From Arthrobotrys musiformis (lineage: Eukaryota > Ascomycota > Orbiliomycetes > Orbiliales > Orbiliaceae): a stretch of 64,000 bases of DNA. The stretch spans positions 1,302,001 through 1,366,000 of the forward strand of contig JAVHJL010000005.1 of NCBI GenBank assembly GCA_036971715.1. Reading direction: 5' to 3'. This document shows, piece after piece, positions 33,475-44,597 of the stretch (within the stretch, counting starts at the first letter, position 1; each line of letters begins with the position of its first letter). A model generated the notes under the pieces. It worked only from the letters and a program-made list of their open reading frames with translations. It was not told the DNA's origin and did no database searches. Made by a program: the position numbers and the translations under genes.

Positions 33475-34629
33475 ATGCTTCGCCGTAACAAATTTGACAT
33501 GTTTCTCCTCGTCGTCCTAATATTCACCATCTTTCTTATCGTCGAGGAATGCTTCTCATCGTATCGAGGCACAAAAATCCGATGGGGCGGCGTTTACAAA
33601 ACCAAAGACCCGGAAGAAGGAGCCAGGGCCCTGTCCAGCAAAGCGAATGCGACCTCATTCAATGCGTCGACTCCGGGCGGCGGCCATACGTCATGGTTCC
33701 CTGCAGGTAGTGCCTTCCTGAATAAACTCAATTTCGGTGCTCCCCCGAAGAAAATCTCACGATCCCAGCCTTCGGTACTGAATACTGGAGAAGCACCGGG
33801 GTTCATCAAGGGTACCCAGATCCCCAAGATTATCTGGCAGAAATGGAAGAACCGTATCGACTTTAATAATATCTGGAAACAAGAAGATTACGCCCGTGAG
33901 GGATGGATGACGTGGAGGGTATTCAACCCCGAGTTCGAACATGTGGTTTTCTCCGATGTCGATGCCGAATTGTTTGTCAGAAAGGAGTACTCCCACCGTC
34001 CGGATATTATCAAAGTCTTCACGGAAGTTCAGCAGAGGATCATTGCGTTTGATCTGTTGAGGTTGTTGGTGATATATAAATACGGGGGGATATACAACGA
34101 TATGGATACGATGTGTCGGAAGCCGATAGATACTTGGTTTGACGATTTTTGGGATTATGGAATCGTGGTTGGGATCGAGTGTACTATCCCAATTGACCCG
34201 GGCCTTCCTTTGGATTTACAGTTGGATTCGTATAAAGTCGTCTACGCGGTGCAGTTCTTGCAGTGGACTATCATGGCAGCACCAGGCCATCCGGTGATAG
34301 CCCGCGCTATCGACGAACTGGTCCGTTCTGTCATCAACGACACTGTGGAGGATGATGGGACCGTACAATGGGAGATTGGGGATTTGTGGTACGAGCCCAT
34401 GGCGATATTAAACGTATCCGGGCCGGGATTGTGGACGAGGACGGTGAAGCAGTATATTAATGAGCAGGAGAGGAGAGAGGTCCCGGACTCGGAGTATGTG
34501 TCCATGTGGGATATAGAGATATATGGAGATCTGTTGCTCTTGCCGCAGTCGAGGTGGGCCCCGACGACTTCGGGACAGCAGGATGAACTGTCGTTTTTGA
34601 GGCATTTCTGGAGGGGTAGTTGGAGGTGA
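33475..34629 (+). CDS. GT32 glycosyltransferase, OCH1-like, type II membrane protein
   Basis: A single-exon protein of 384 aa. The frame is open upstream to 33349. I start at 33475 because MLRRNKFDMFLLVVLIFTIF is a short cytosolic tail plus signal anchor (about 8-26), typical of Golgi glycosyltransferases. The catalytic domain has the GT32 signature: IPKIIWQKWKN, a long helix ending FDLLRLLVIYKYGGIYNDMD, where D-x-D is the metal and sugar-nucleotide site, then MCRKPIDTW, and GHPVIARAIDELV further on. The family uses GDP-mannose or UDP-galactose to extend N-glycans or sphingolipid headgroups. The exact donor cannot be read from the sequence. No His/Glu-rich or lectin domain is added. Confidence 0.88.
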   Translation: MLRRNKFDMFLLVVLIFTIFLIVEECFSSYRGTKIRWGGVYKTKDPEEGARALSSKANATSFNASTPGGGHTSWFPAGSAFLNKLNFGAPPKKISRSQPSVLNTGEAPGFIKGTQIPKIIWQKWKNRIDFNNIWKQEDYAREGWMTWRVFNPEFEHVVFSDVDAELFVRKEYSHRPDIIKVFTEVQQRIIAFDLLRLLVIYKYGGIYNDMDTMCRKPIDTWFDDFWDYGIVVGIECTIPIDPGLPLDLQLDSYKVVYAVQFLQWTIMAAPGHPVIARAIDELVRSVINDTVEDDGTVQWEIGDLWYEPMAILNVSGPGLWTRTVKQYINEQERREVPDSEYVSMWDIEIYGDLLLLPQSRWAPTTSGQQDELSFLRHFWRGSWR

Positions 34630-34984
34630 TGAACTTAAGTACTTTTCACAGGTGGTTACTCATTTTTGTATAGATTCTTGTTATATGGGCTGTTATTAGT
34701 TTTTTTTCTATTAGGACTACCAATAAAATTTATATCCCAATTACATGATAGACATCGATAAAATATAGAATCGTAGGTGTTGAGGATGTTGGAGATTTCA
34801 CGGAGAAGTTTTAGCCTCGACCTGCCGCGGACGAATCTCGACGTCAACACCAAACATTTGGCTGGAAATCCAAGAACCTCCATTGGCTGGGCTAGCAGAA
34901 CAACCATCCAGCAGTCATCCCAAATACTTCGAATGACGAGGACCCTGGGAAGCTAATACATCCGCTATCCCTCCTATTCCGACA
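34630..34984. other. Short intergenic spacer before the complex I gene
   Basis: A 355-nt spacer between two plus-strand genes. It must hold the GT32 terminator region and the promoter of the next gene. No separate feature is seen. Confidence 0.4.
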
Positions 34985-36015
34985 ATGGCCTCATTACGTC
35001 TTCCCGTCCGGTCGCTGAGACCGTCGTCGCTATCGGTAGTTTCGAAGAGTTTACGACCGGCTCCACGAAACCTCTTGCGACAGTTCGCCTCATCCTCCGC
35101 TGTCAAAGCCGCAGCGCCTGCGACTGAAGATGAAGTTCCGAATATGAGAGGGGCGCAGCGTCCTCGTATGTTACCCTCTACCAATCGCCGAAGGAAGGAA
35201 GGCATCATGATCTAACCAAGCGGGTTACCGGAATAGCAATTGGTGAACTACGAGCCCCAGTCGTCAACCCTGCCGACAAATATGCCACTCAGTCCGAGCA
35301 ACTACACGCCTATGGCAAATATCTTATGTCCTGCCTTCCCAAGTTCATCCAACAGTACTCCGTCTGGAAGGACGAGCTTTCAATCTACATCCCACCCAAG
35401 GCCGTCATACCTGTTTTCAGCTTCCTCAAGAACCACCATGCCGCACAGTACACCATGATAGCGGATATCACGGCCGTCGATTTCCCTACCCGTCAATACC
35501 GTTTCGAGGTCGTTTACAACATGCTCAGTGTCACATACAACTCTCGGATAAGGGTCAAGACATATGCGGACGAAACCTCCCCCGTACCATCGATTACACC
35601 GTTGTACGACGGTGCAAATTGGTATGAGCGTGAAGTTTACGACATGTTCGGTGTTTTCTTCACGAACCATCCCGATTTGAGGAGAATCATGACGGATTAC
35701 GGGTTTGATGGACATCCGTTGAGGAAGGATTTCCCGTTGACGGGGTATACGGAAATTAGATGGGATGAGGAGAAGAAGAGGATTGTGTACGAGCCTTTGG
35801 AGATGACGCAGGCGTTCAGGAACTTTGAGACGGGTACGGCGGCGTGGGAGCAAGTTGGACCGGGACAGGACAGAATGCCTGATTCGGTGCGTATTATCCC
35901 AATCCGAAAAGATTAATATATGGATCTTTGCTGACTTTTTATTTTTTCTTTCTATTTTTTGCTACAGTTCAAATTGCCAACCCCGAAGCCAGAGGAGCCG
36001 GCGCCTAAGAAGTAA
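34985..36015 (+). CDS. NDUFS3: NADH:ubiquinone oxidoreductase 30 kDa subunit (NDUFS3), mitochondrial
   Basis: Three exons (34985-35165, 35237-35886, 35968-36015) give 292 aa in frame. This is the conserved peripheral-arm subunit next to the quinone site of respiratory complex I. The N-terminus MASLRLPVRSLRPSSLSVVS is an Arg/Ser-rich mitochondrial presequence. The core has the family hallmarks: VDFPTRQYRFEVVYNMLSV, NWYEREVYDMFGVFFTNHPD and MTDYGFDGHPLRKDFPLTGY. The last exon adds only FKLPTPKPEEPAPKK, a common fungal ending. No residue expected in the family is missing. Confidence 0.96.
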
Positions 36016-37231
36016 AGTAAAGTATGAGATGCTTTTGTGGGGTTTTAAAATTATATTCAATTTTGATGGTCGGAAGGGTCCGTTCGGGTGTGCACCGTAT
36101 GATTACACCGGCGGGTTTGCTGTACATTGTGGTTCCTTTTTTTTCATTTGACTCGTACATACTTGAAAGTATCTGTATATTTTTCACTTTTGATTGTCGA
36201 AGGCCGGTGCACCCCTCCCAGCACACTAAAATAAAACAAATAAAATAAAATAATCTCGGGTCCTGATCTGGCCTGGTCTGGCTTGGTCTTGGGGGGTTCC
36301 AGAGCTTTCTGGTAGCCACTTAGTCAGGCATAGGATGTATATTATATTTTAAGGTATGTGCATATCTGCTGTCGACTCGATAAGATTTCCCCCTCGAATC
36401 CTGAACCAAAATATACTTCGATGTGTATCACGTGACCAAACAGCCTCAAAAAGCCGCTCTTCCACTCGTACCTGGCATGGAACCAAAGCTCGACTTCAGA
36501 CCCCTCCGATATACTTCATGTACCCCTAAGTACATGTACTGCCCTAAAGTACCCCTTAGTGTGTATAGTTGTGGATCGGTTAGTGGCTCCGCTGGTCCCC
36601 GAGAGCGAGCGGGCCAACAAAGGGAATTCTGGAGGAGTGTGCCTGCTTAGTCAAGATCTGATAATTAATTGATACGGTGCACTGTGCTCTGCTGTGCGGT
36701 GCTCTGCTGCTGTGTGGAGCGTGTTTGTCGGTCAAAGTTTTTGTTCCTTGCATCTTTCTCTGCCAACATCCACACACCAACCACAACCACTTCATCTTCA
36801 TTTTGTGCCCTCGACCTTCTGCCATCTCATCATCTGCCCTCATATTCCCTCCAATCCTGACCCCAACCCCGAAAACCCCTCCAAACGCCATTATCACGAC
36901 CGCTTCAACCGCCCTGGCTGTCTGCCTGCTGGTCTCCTTCCTTATTACCCGACCTTTGAGTACTTTTTACCTGGAACCCTGCTCCCTCTGCTAGCTGGAC
37001 TTGACTTTACAACCAAATCTCCCATCACGGTTAATTCCTTCCGTCCTCTGCTCCACTCCGTCCACAGCACTACCAACAATACCAGCAGATCAACGGCACC
37101 ATCTATACTCCTATATCCGTGCTTCCATCCTTCTATAGCCCTCGATATATAGCCTTTTTCACCTCGAGTCCGTTTTCGTTTTCGTTTCTGGTTTCTACCT
37201 CATTTACAACATATCCGATTATCGGTCCATA
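36016..37231. promoter_or_regulatory. Intergenic region and long NOT4 5' flank
   Basis: After the NDUFS3 3' end (A-rich near 36228-36252), the 500 bases before the NOT4 start are C/T-rich, typical of the pyrimidine-rich promoter and leader of a constitutive fungal gene. The open frames at 36677-37152 in this C-rich tract are not gene-like. Confidence 0.45.
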
Positions 37232-39865
37232 ATGGCTCCCACAGTACAGCAAGATACCTTCATAGACGACTCGGACGACTATTGGTACGCCTCGATACCG
37301 TTACTTATCGACTCCCTCCTCGTGGATACAAACTAACATGTTCTTCTAGCCCGTTATGCGTCGAAGAATTCGATCTTTCGGACAAGCACTTCAAGCCGTG
37401 TCCCTGTGGCTACCAGGTACAATACCATCTGGACCCTGTTCTTCGAAGACAACTTGGGTGAATTCGTGGTCCACTAACTTAATTCTCAAAGATATGTCAA
37501 TTCTGCTACAACAATATCCGAAAGAACCTGAACGGCCTGTGTCCGGCCTGTCGGCGAGAGTACACCGATGCTACAATGGAGTATAAGCAGGTCTCGCCGG
37601 AAGAGTGCGTTGTCCCGTTCAACCCTATCCAATCAGATTTTGGGGCTAACTCGCATCGACTGAATATCTAGATACCGAGCAGAACAGCAGAAACAATCGC
37701 GTAAAAAGCAGGAGCAAAAGCAAAAGGAACTCCAGAAGCGCGAGCTAGAGCAGACCACCCGCAAACACTTGTCTGGTCTTCGTGTTGTTCAGAAGAACCT
37801 CGTCTACGTGACCGGACTGAATCCCCGTATTAAGGAAGAGGATTTACTCCAGACGTTGCGTGGCGAGCAGTTCTTTGGACAATATGGCAAGATCCACAAA
37901 ATTGTTGTCAATAAAAGGACTGCGGATAAGGCTCCAACCGAAAGGAGTGCCGGAATGGGGGTCTATGTCACTTTTACAAGAAAGGAGGATGCTGAGAAAT
38001 GCATTGCAGCTGTTGATGGCAGCCAGAACGGTGATCGCATCCTTCGAGCTACGTATGGAACGACGAAGTATTGCTCCGCGTACCTTCGGAACGAACATTG
38101 CCCAAATAAAAATTGCATGTTCCTTCACGAGCAAGGCGAAGAAGTAGATTCGTTTACCAGGCAAGATCTCTCCTCTTTTAACGCTCAATCATCTCAGCGA
38201 GCGGGGCCATCATCTCAGAATTCCCAGGGCCCACACAACACTGCACCTCATCATCAACCCCACCCTCCGGCACCTCCTGCGCAATCGACGCCGACGTTGC
38301 CGGTAAGAGTCCCTGCTTACCAAAATCACCCGAGTATCAAACCATCGAAGTCGCCGGCTGTACAGGATCATGGGTCTCCTCCGTCAGAATCATCTGCATT
38401 GCCGTCGTCCGCGAGTTGGGCTGCTAGAAGCACCGGAACTCCTGTGAACAACCAATCCAGTAATGCCGCGGAGGAGAAACCAACCAAGGGCACAATCCTA
38501 CGGACGCACCCCCCGGAAAAACGAGCAACCCCGGAACCTAGAAGGGTGTCGAAAGAGACTGCAAAGGAGCGCCCAGCGAGTCGTGTTTCAGCGATTGGGC
38601 CGGCTTCCCTCGATGGGCCGGCTTCGGTCGACGGCACGGAATCTAGTGATACGGCAGCTCCTAGCCGTCCTAAGAGCAAGGCTACGAGCGCCGAACCTAA
38701 ACCCTCGCCATCGAGAGCAACTTCGCCACCCGCTGCTGCTGCTCCTGCCCCGCCTGCCCCGCCTGCGAATCCACCTGCAAACCCACCCGCCCCACCACCA
38801 GATTCGCTTGAAACGATGCTTTCAGACTGCGTTAGGCGCATAAACTCCACGACTTTCTGCTTTCGCTTCGATAAGTCGATGTTGAGCGTGGAGGACTACG
38901 AAGAAATCTTGCAGATGCCCCCTTTGATCGATAAATACGGTGGGGCAAAACGGCGAGAGAGACTTATTAAAGAGCGCGAACGGGAAGTCGAAGAAGAACG
39001 TGTTCGCTCCCAGACGCAGATCCAACAAGTCCAACACGTTTCTCCCCTGCCGATGCATCAACAAGTGCCAGTTCAGCAACAGCAGCCACAGCAGCCTCTT
39101 CCACCCATCTCCCAACAGGTGCAGTCGAGACAGGCAGTGAATCAAATGTTCGCCGTTCAAACTCCCCAGTCTCAGGTTCAGGGACCGCGAACCCAGACTC
39201 CTGGTTCTGCACTTAGCCAGCAGCACCAGAACATTTTGTCGGCTTCTCAGGGTTTGATGCAACAGACGCAATTGGGCCAAACACTACCTCAACATCACAC
39301 GCAGCAACATACCCGGTCCTCAAGCCGATACAACTTTGATGGAATCAAGGCTCCACCACAGCAGATTAACCATCAACAACTTCTCCAACAGCAACAGCAT
39401 TTGCCTAGCCAGGGCTTGCTTTCAAACCAAATCTACGGCCTGAACGGCTCTAATGCGAACGTTCAGGGACCACCTCCTGGTTTGAAATCCGCACAGACGC
39501 CACCAAACTTGATGCTTTATGGTCACCCAGCTTTCGGGCTCGGCGGAGGTGGGATGGGAAACAGCAACCAGCAAATCGGACATATGCCTGGCCACGCTAA
39601 GAGCGAAAGCCAAGACTTGATGCAAATGATGAGGAGCGGCGCTGGAAAACGTAAGTCCCATCTCTCCCTTCTAGGTGTCCCGAGATTACAGCGCCAGGCT
39701 GAAATGGCGATGGGTAAAGATGCGGATCCTGCGATCCTTCAGTCGCGTCTTGGGCCTCAGCAGCATCCGTTGCAGCATCAACTCGGTCTCGTTGGTCATA
39801 ATCAACAAGGTGGGTACCTGAACCATTATCATCAAACTGCTGCCGGCGGTTGGCAAGGCAGATAG
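37232..39865 (+). CDS. NOT4: NOT4/CNOT4 ubiquitin ligase of the CCR4-NOT complex, N-terminal part
   Basis: Exons 37232-37284, 37350-37416, 37492-37604 and 37672-39865 read in frame to a TAG at 39863, giving 808 aa. NOT4 is the RING E3 ligase of CCR4-NOT and acts in mRNA decay and co-translational quality control. A C4C4 RING (CPLCVEEFD, CPCGYQICQFCYNNIRKNL, CPACRREY; about 19-62) is followed by a basic coiled linker and an RRM (about 115-200; NLVYVTGLNPRI and GMGVYVTFTRKEDAEKC). A CCCH finger comes next (CSAYLRNEHCPNKNCMFLH), then Ser/Pro- and Gln-rich sequence. Fungal NOT4 proteins are about 1500 aa. This reading lacks their conserved C-terminal third, which lies downstream at 40793-43086. 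A GTGGGT donor at 39810 in the correct phase could join the two. In that case the last 18 codons here and the TAG would be intronic. Confidence 0.9.
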
Positions 39866-40792
39866 ACTCTTCCTGCTTGAGTGATAGGTTCCTCCATAGG
39901 CATGATGGGTTTTAAGCCGGACACAGAAGACAGCACAAAAATACGCCGTCGTTTACGTACAGAATTCTTTTTTTTCGTTTTATATCATCCCTATCGTTTT
40001 ATATATATATCGTTCATTCCGCTTCTTAATCCCCTTCTCTTTCATGTGGAGTTATCGGATATCCTGGATTGAATTTCTGATCTGCAGTTTTTCCTTTTCT
40101 ACATGCATCGTTTTTCGATCACTTCTTCCAACGCCCTATTCAGCACCTGACGACTTAGCATCTTCAATCGTTACGATTCTATGACGACCGGCAAAGGGAT
40201 ACATGGCGTTTATTTTGCTTTTCTTCGGTTTCCACCAAACAAAAAATCGCAATTGTTTTACTTGCTTGCTTTCCGAATCCCTGCCCAACAATCCCACTAG
40301 GTTTGGGCAAATTTCTCCATAGTCTTGTTTTATTCACCCTTACCCTGTTGCCCATAATGGTTTAGTACTTAATGAGGAGGATGGATACAAAGGATGATAC
40401 TTCAGTTTCTTCCGAACAGTACGTAGCCAACCCTTCTTAGTCATCCTCAACATGGTTCGCGTCTCTCTTTTTTCTGCTTCCTGCACTCTTAGCCTTTCTT
40501 GGGCTTCCAGTGAACTTGAAATATTCTTGTCCATCTCGTAAGCATGAACCTCTTCTGATTTTGCCTTCTGGAAAAATAGGTAGGGAAATGCCCTCACTGT
40601 TGCTGTCTTCTGTGCTCCCGAAACCCATTCGTGACAAAACCAAAATGTTGAAGACCACGACCGTTGATTGTGACTGACCGGATGCTTGATGAGAACCTGA
40701 CCAACTGCCATCCAACCACAATCTTGGGGACAATGCAACGAGGAGCGTAAATTCAAACCCAGAAGGCTAATTCGGAATTATGTGGGAAATAG
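39810..40792 (+). other. Candidate 983-nt intron joining the two NOT4 coding blocks
   Basis: The donor G|GTGGGT at 39810 leaves phase 1. The acceptor AATAG at 40792 accepts phase 1 and has a CTAAT branch-like site about 24 nt upstream. Joining gives one 1554-aa protein in frame, close to usual fungal NOT4 size. The alternative is that this is a true intergenic region of about 0.9 kb with T-rich 3'-UTR-like sequence at 39970-40070. No coding sequence is supported inside. Confidence 0.5.
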
Positions 40793-43086
40793 TAGAACCC
40801 GTTGATGAAATCATCCCGTCCGCAGAGGAGTTCGAAACTATCGATAAGCTTGTAGAAGATAGGACGGAGTTCGTGCCGGCTACGCCCCCACCGCCCCCAG
40901 CTGTTAGCACGACATCCGCGCCTCCTCCCCCTGTTCGACCTCAAGATGTTCCTGTGTTACCTGCTACGCCTCTACTGGATTATGCAACAGTGGGGAAGGC
41001 AAAGTCGCCCTTGGTAAAGGCGGCCACGCCCGTTACGCCGAAGGTGCAGCCTGCGGTTTCCGAGCCTAAGTCTAAGAAGAAAAAGGACGAAAAACCGCAG
41101 GCTCCACCGACGATGGCGGCTGTGGCCAAAGCCCCTCCTCCCCCTCCCACTCCTAGTAAAACCCCGTCAAAGGAACAGGCTGGGAAGAAGGCTAAACCGC
41201 CAACTTTACCACCTCTGGCTGCTGTTGTCGCTGCGGCTACGGCCGAGCATTCCCCAACATCTGCTAGGTCACCAGCGGCGGCTAGTCCCAGAGTTCTCAA
41301 GCTACCGTCCATCAACCAGTCGGGTGACGCAGGTCCCTCGAGTGCTACATCTTCGGTTCCTCCAACTCCACAGCTGACAACTGCAGCCCCAGTTCCAACA
41401 ACGTCTCGTGCTCGTACTATGCGTATTGTCTCTTCGACTCCTTCAGTAGAAAACAAAGCAAAGGCTGAGGTAAAAGATAAGGACAGCAAAGTGCAAGATG
41501 TCCCGGCTCTTACCAACACGGCTACGAGACAAGTCACTCGGCCGGCTACACCCGCAAGCGAGCTTATCAGCGATACTGCTTCTACCACCTCAAGTAAACG
41601 TGGTAGTATCAGCAGCCCGATGGTTCGCAGCGACTCCATTGCATCCAGTACGCTTGCAATTGCCGGTAAAGCAAAGTCTAAGTCGGCTTTGAAGAAAGAG
41701 CGGCAGGCACTGGCTAAAAAAGAAGAAAAGGAGAGGGAAAAAGAGAAGGACAATGCCCCGGTCCCTAGCCCTAGCCCCACTGTGGAGGACCACGCACCGG
41801 TCGTTGCCCGAGCTAGAAAGAAGGAGAAGAAGAGCAAGGCAGCCGCTGCCGGTAAGACCGTCAAGACGACTGCTTTGCCGGCTTCTCCTGGAATTCCGAC
41901 GCCGACTGGTATAAGCCCTGTAGTAGCTGCCGTCGCTGCCGCTACCGAGGCCGAACATCGCGATGACCGCTCTAGTCGTGCGGGCAGCGTTAGTGTTGTC
42001 GCCCCCAGTGAAGTGCACCATGAGCAAGCTAGTGCGGACTCGGGCAATAACGATGCAGAGAACGAGTCTAATAAACCTGATCTCGCATCTACGGTCAACG
42101 CGAACGATATCATAACTGCGCTGGACGAATCCCGGGAGGTCGATTTTATGGATCTCGAGCTTCTCAAACCGGTTGTCGGACTTCAGCACAGATTTGACAT
42201 CTCAGCTGCCGAGATTGCAGAGTTTGGGAGGAGACTTAGTATGGTAGCTGCCTCTGCGGGAGATGTTGGCGACCACCAGATTAGTGTGGAGATTACGGCG
42301 AACCCCGCTACGATGTCTTCCTCAGCTTCGAATTCTCAGTCGAGTAAAAATGCCTCTGCGACGACTAGACTCATCGTTACGCCCGGTGGTGTCATGCTCA
42401 AGGGATTAACAGCAGAGCAAGAAGCGAAATTTATCAGGCTTGAGGAACGAGCGTCCAAGACACCGATCCCGTTCAAATCTGACTTAGCCAAAGCCACGTT
42501 TCCAGTTGTTAAGAAAGAACAGCTCGCCGAGACGCTGGCAAGTAAGGCTGCCGGCCTCGCGGATTTGAGCTTAGAGGATACCCTTGCGTATCTCAATCAG
42601 TTGAACCAGTTCTTGGAATTCTCTCCTGAAACTGCAGCAGCTGCTGCGGCGGCGGCCAGCCAACTGGCGCAAGCTCATACGCAGTTTACGGCGGGTAAAT
42701 TCCAACCAGCTCCGATACAGCAGGGACCGACTGCTTCTTCATCTTCTTCGAAAGCTCTTCCGACCCCAGCTCCGCCCGGGTCTAAAAAGTCTGGAAAAAC
42801 TCCTCCGTCTACGGCTGTGGGACCCCCACCTGCACCGATCAACCCTGCGAGCGTCGCTTCAGCGGCTGTTGCTGCCGCTGCAGGTTCGCTCGAGCAAATG
42901 CTCATGGTCGGTTTCCAATCCGCGTTTAATAATAAACCGATGTCCGATTGTCCCATGACATCAGAGGAGGCTGAGAAGATGCTGGTTATGAGTAGGAAGG
43001 AAACGGAGGCTTATGAAAAGAAGTTGAATAACCTGGTAAAAAGAAATAAGAGGTTGATATTTGGGGCATTGGGATTGCAGGTTTAG
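40780..43086 (+). CDS. NOT4: NOT4/CNOT4 C-terminal part, or separate gene derived from it
   Basis: This open frame of 768 codons from the first ATG has no RING or RRM. It does carry the features of the C-terminal half of filamentous-fungal NOT4, in the same order. These are Pro/Ala/Lys-rich sequence with PATPASELISDTASTTSSKR, a basic KSALKKERQALAKKEEKERE block, ARARKKEKKSK, and the segment ITALDESREVDFMDLELLKP. Then come VTPGGVMLKGLTAEQEAKFI, a short DTLAYLNQLNQFLEF, and the final helix SRKETEAYEKKLNNLVKRNK with LIFGALGLQV at the end. In related fungi these follow the RING-RRM half in one protein. The frame is closed by a stop at 40768, so independent translation from 40780 and splicing into 40793 are both possible. 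Identity as NOT4 C-terminus is by remembered family pattern. Confidence 0.78.
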   Translation: MWEIVEPVDEIIPSAEEFETIDKLVEDRTEFVPATPPPPPAVSTTSAPPPPVRPQDVPVLPATPLLDYATVGKAKSPLVKAATPVTPKVQPAVSEPKSKKKKDEKPQAPPTMAAVAKAPPPPPTPSKTPSKEQAGKKAKPPTLPPLAAVVAAATAEHSPTSARSPAAASPRVLKLPSINQSGDAGPSSATSSVPPTPQLTTAAPVPTTSRARTMRIVSSTPSVENKAKAEVKDKDSKVQDVPALTNTATRQVTRPATPASELISDTASTTSSKRGSISSPMVRSDSIASSTLAIAGKAKSKSALKKERQALAKKEEKEREKEKDNAPVPSPSPTVEDHAPVVARARKKEKKSKAAAAGKTVKTTALPASPGIPTPTGISPVVAAVAAATEAEHRDDRSSRAGSVSVVAPSEVHHEQASADSGNNDAENESNKPDLASTVNANDIITALDESREVDFMDLELLKPVVGLQHRFDISAAEIAEFGRRLSMVAASAGDVGDHQISVEITANPATMSSSASNSQSSKNASATTRLIVTPGGVMLKGLTAEQEAKFIRLEERASKTPIPFKSDLAKATFPVVKKEQLAETLASKAAGLADLSLEDTLAYLNQLNQFLEFSPETAAAAAAAASQLAQAHTQFTAGKFQPAPIQQGPTASSSSSKALPTPAPPGSKKSGKTPPSTAVGPPPAPINPASVASAAVAAAAGSLEQMLMVGFQSAFNNKPMSDCPMTSEEAEKMLVMSRKETEAYEKKLNNLVKRNKRLIFGALGLQV

Positions 43087-43916
43087 TATATATAGCTAAA
43101 TAAGCTTTAGGTTTATGGGCGTTTATTAGGGGTTCTTTTCGTTTTGCTGGGGGTTTTTTATGTGCTTGCTCCCTTCCCGTGGGTGTGACCGGGATGGGAT
43201 TTGGTTGTGTAAAGTTTTTTTTTTCATTATAGTTCGTTCTATTCATTTTACACGTGCGCTTCTTGAGATCTCGAGATCGGGCGATCGACTTTGATGCGCT
43301 AACATCCTCGGAGAGGGGTTCTTGTACGATATTAAGTACTCGTGTACTATGGGTGTTTTCGTTACCAAAGCAAAAGTTAGGACAGAAGGCCTTTTACCAC
43401 AGGTTGGGTTCTCTAGTATATGATAAATATGATAGTATATATCGTAATTTTGAAATTAATTAACATTATGTGCAGGTATGGTATGGCTATAGAGCTTTAG
43501 TTGCACTGATACAAAGAGATAAGATAAAGCGGAGAATTGCTAAACGCCTTAGGCCCATGGAATCTACGCCCGGCCAGCTAGGTAAGTATAGCAAAAAGGG
43601 AGAAGAGAAAATAAAAGCAAGAATAAAGCTTCCCTCCAGGAAAAAGCTTGAGAAGAAAAAACTCCGAGAAAACGCCGACCCTACCGATATCGATACTAAC
43701 TATACTGCCAGAAAAAGCCCTTGAATCACTTTTTTCTTTCTTTTTTTTTTTTTTAGATATCAACGTCTTTAGAATTACGTGTGAACAGCCGCAAAACCTA
43801 ACATTTTTCCCATTCCATTTCGTCAGCCGCCCGGCCATATCCGTATTTTTTTTTTCCCTTTCGCCCTTCTCTTAACTAAGGTAAGAGCTAGGGAGTTTCA
43901 TAAAAAGGATTGCCGT
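43087..43916. other. Intergenic region with T-runs, no gene seen
   Basis: It lies between convergent genes, so both 3' UTRs fall here. A 15-base T-run sits near 43740. The Lys-rich open frame 43470-43724 (+) is translation of A-rich sequence. Confidence 0.45.
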
Positions 43917-44597
43917 TTATCTTACTATTTGCAACAGAATCGGTTTTGGCAGGGTCGACGTCGATCTGTTATCGTCACCTGCATCCTCGGTGGAGTACAC
44001 CGAAGCCGCGTATTGATAACTAGCCGTGAAAGCGGTTCTGGAGCACCGCCGAGAATGGGTTGGCTGCCGGATGGTGGTGTATTGTGTGGCTTGCAGTTCG
44101 ACTTTGGTCGTTCTGAACGGTCGTGGTAGTGATGAGCGACGTTTCCGGATAGGCTGCATTTTCAATTGCGTGACTGGTTGTTGCTGCAGGGGAAGAATAT
44201 GGAATGTTAGCTATACGTTCTTCTGGAAAGGATATTTTGTCCATATGGTAAAAAAACGCATTTCCCCGAGGAATTTTGATATGACGTTTTTTTTTGACAT
44301 GTTTGAACCATGGTATCGGGATTTATATATCGCAGGAAGCCGTAAGTTACGTACCTCGAAAAACCAAGCCGGCATTAGTGGAATATACGCCGCTTTTAGA
44401 ACCACGTCTAGGATATCCTGCTCTTGCTCGTCCGAGGTGATGTCGAAGAATCGCTTACGGATCATGCATTCGAAGTCGACCTTTGCGATTCGTTCTACGA
44501 ATGGGAGGTTCAGGATGTGGCAGCCGTGGGCGTAGGCTTGAAGGTATGTGATGTAGCAGACTGAGGAGGGTGTTTCGCAGCTCAGGAGGTAATCCAT
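43917..44597 (-). CDS. Short protein resembling the C-terminal half of a fungal BTB domain
   Basis: Two exons (44597-44355, 44183-43917) give 169 aa in frame. The donor is GTACGT, and the acceptor CCTGCAG has a GCTAAC branch site about 25 nt upstream. The first exon reads YAHGCHILNLPFVERIAKVD then FECMIRKRFFDITSDEQEQD. In fungal BTB/POZ proteins this position has the pattern Y-x-x-A-x-K-Y-x-I-x-x-L-x-x-x-A-x-x-x-F. The usual N-terminal BTB half (DVTVxVG and the dimer strand) is absent. The second exon is basic and Ser/Thr-rich without known domain. It could be a truncated BTB paralogue, a gene with undetected upstream exons, or an unrelated small protein. The splice signals are good. The functional reading is weak. 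Confidence 0.5.

Noticed and set aside
40340..40756. 138-codon minus-strand frame inside the candidate NOT4 intron
   Set aside because: It contains a charged stretch (EAQERLRVQEAEKRETRTML) that is mildly gene-like, but no family, splice or promoter signal. Kept as unproven.
40980..42167. 395-codon open frame on the minus strand
   Set aside because: It is the antisense of the NOT4 C-terminal coding block. The Ala/Ser/Pro-rich, GC-rich codons on the plus strand leave the complementary frame open. Conserved motifs are only on the plus strand.
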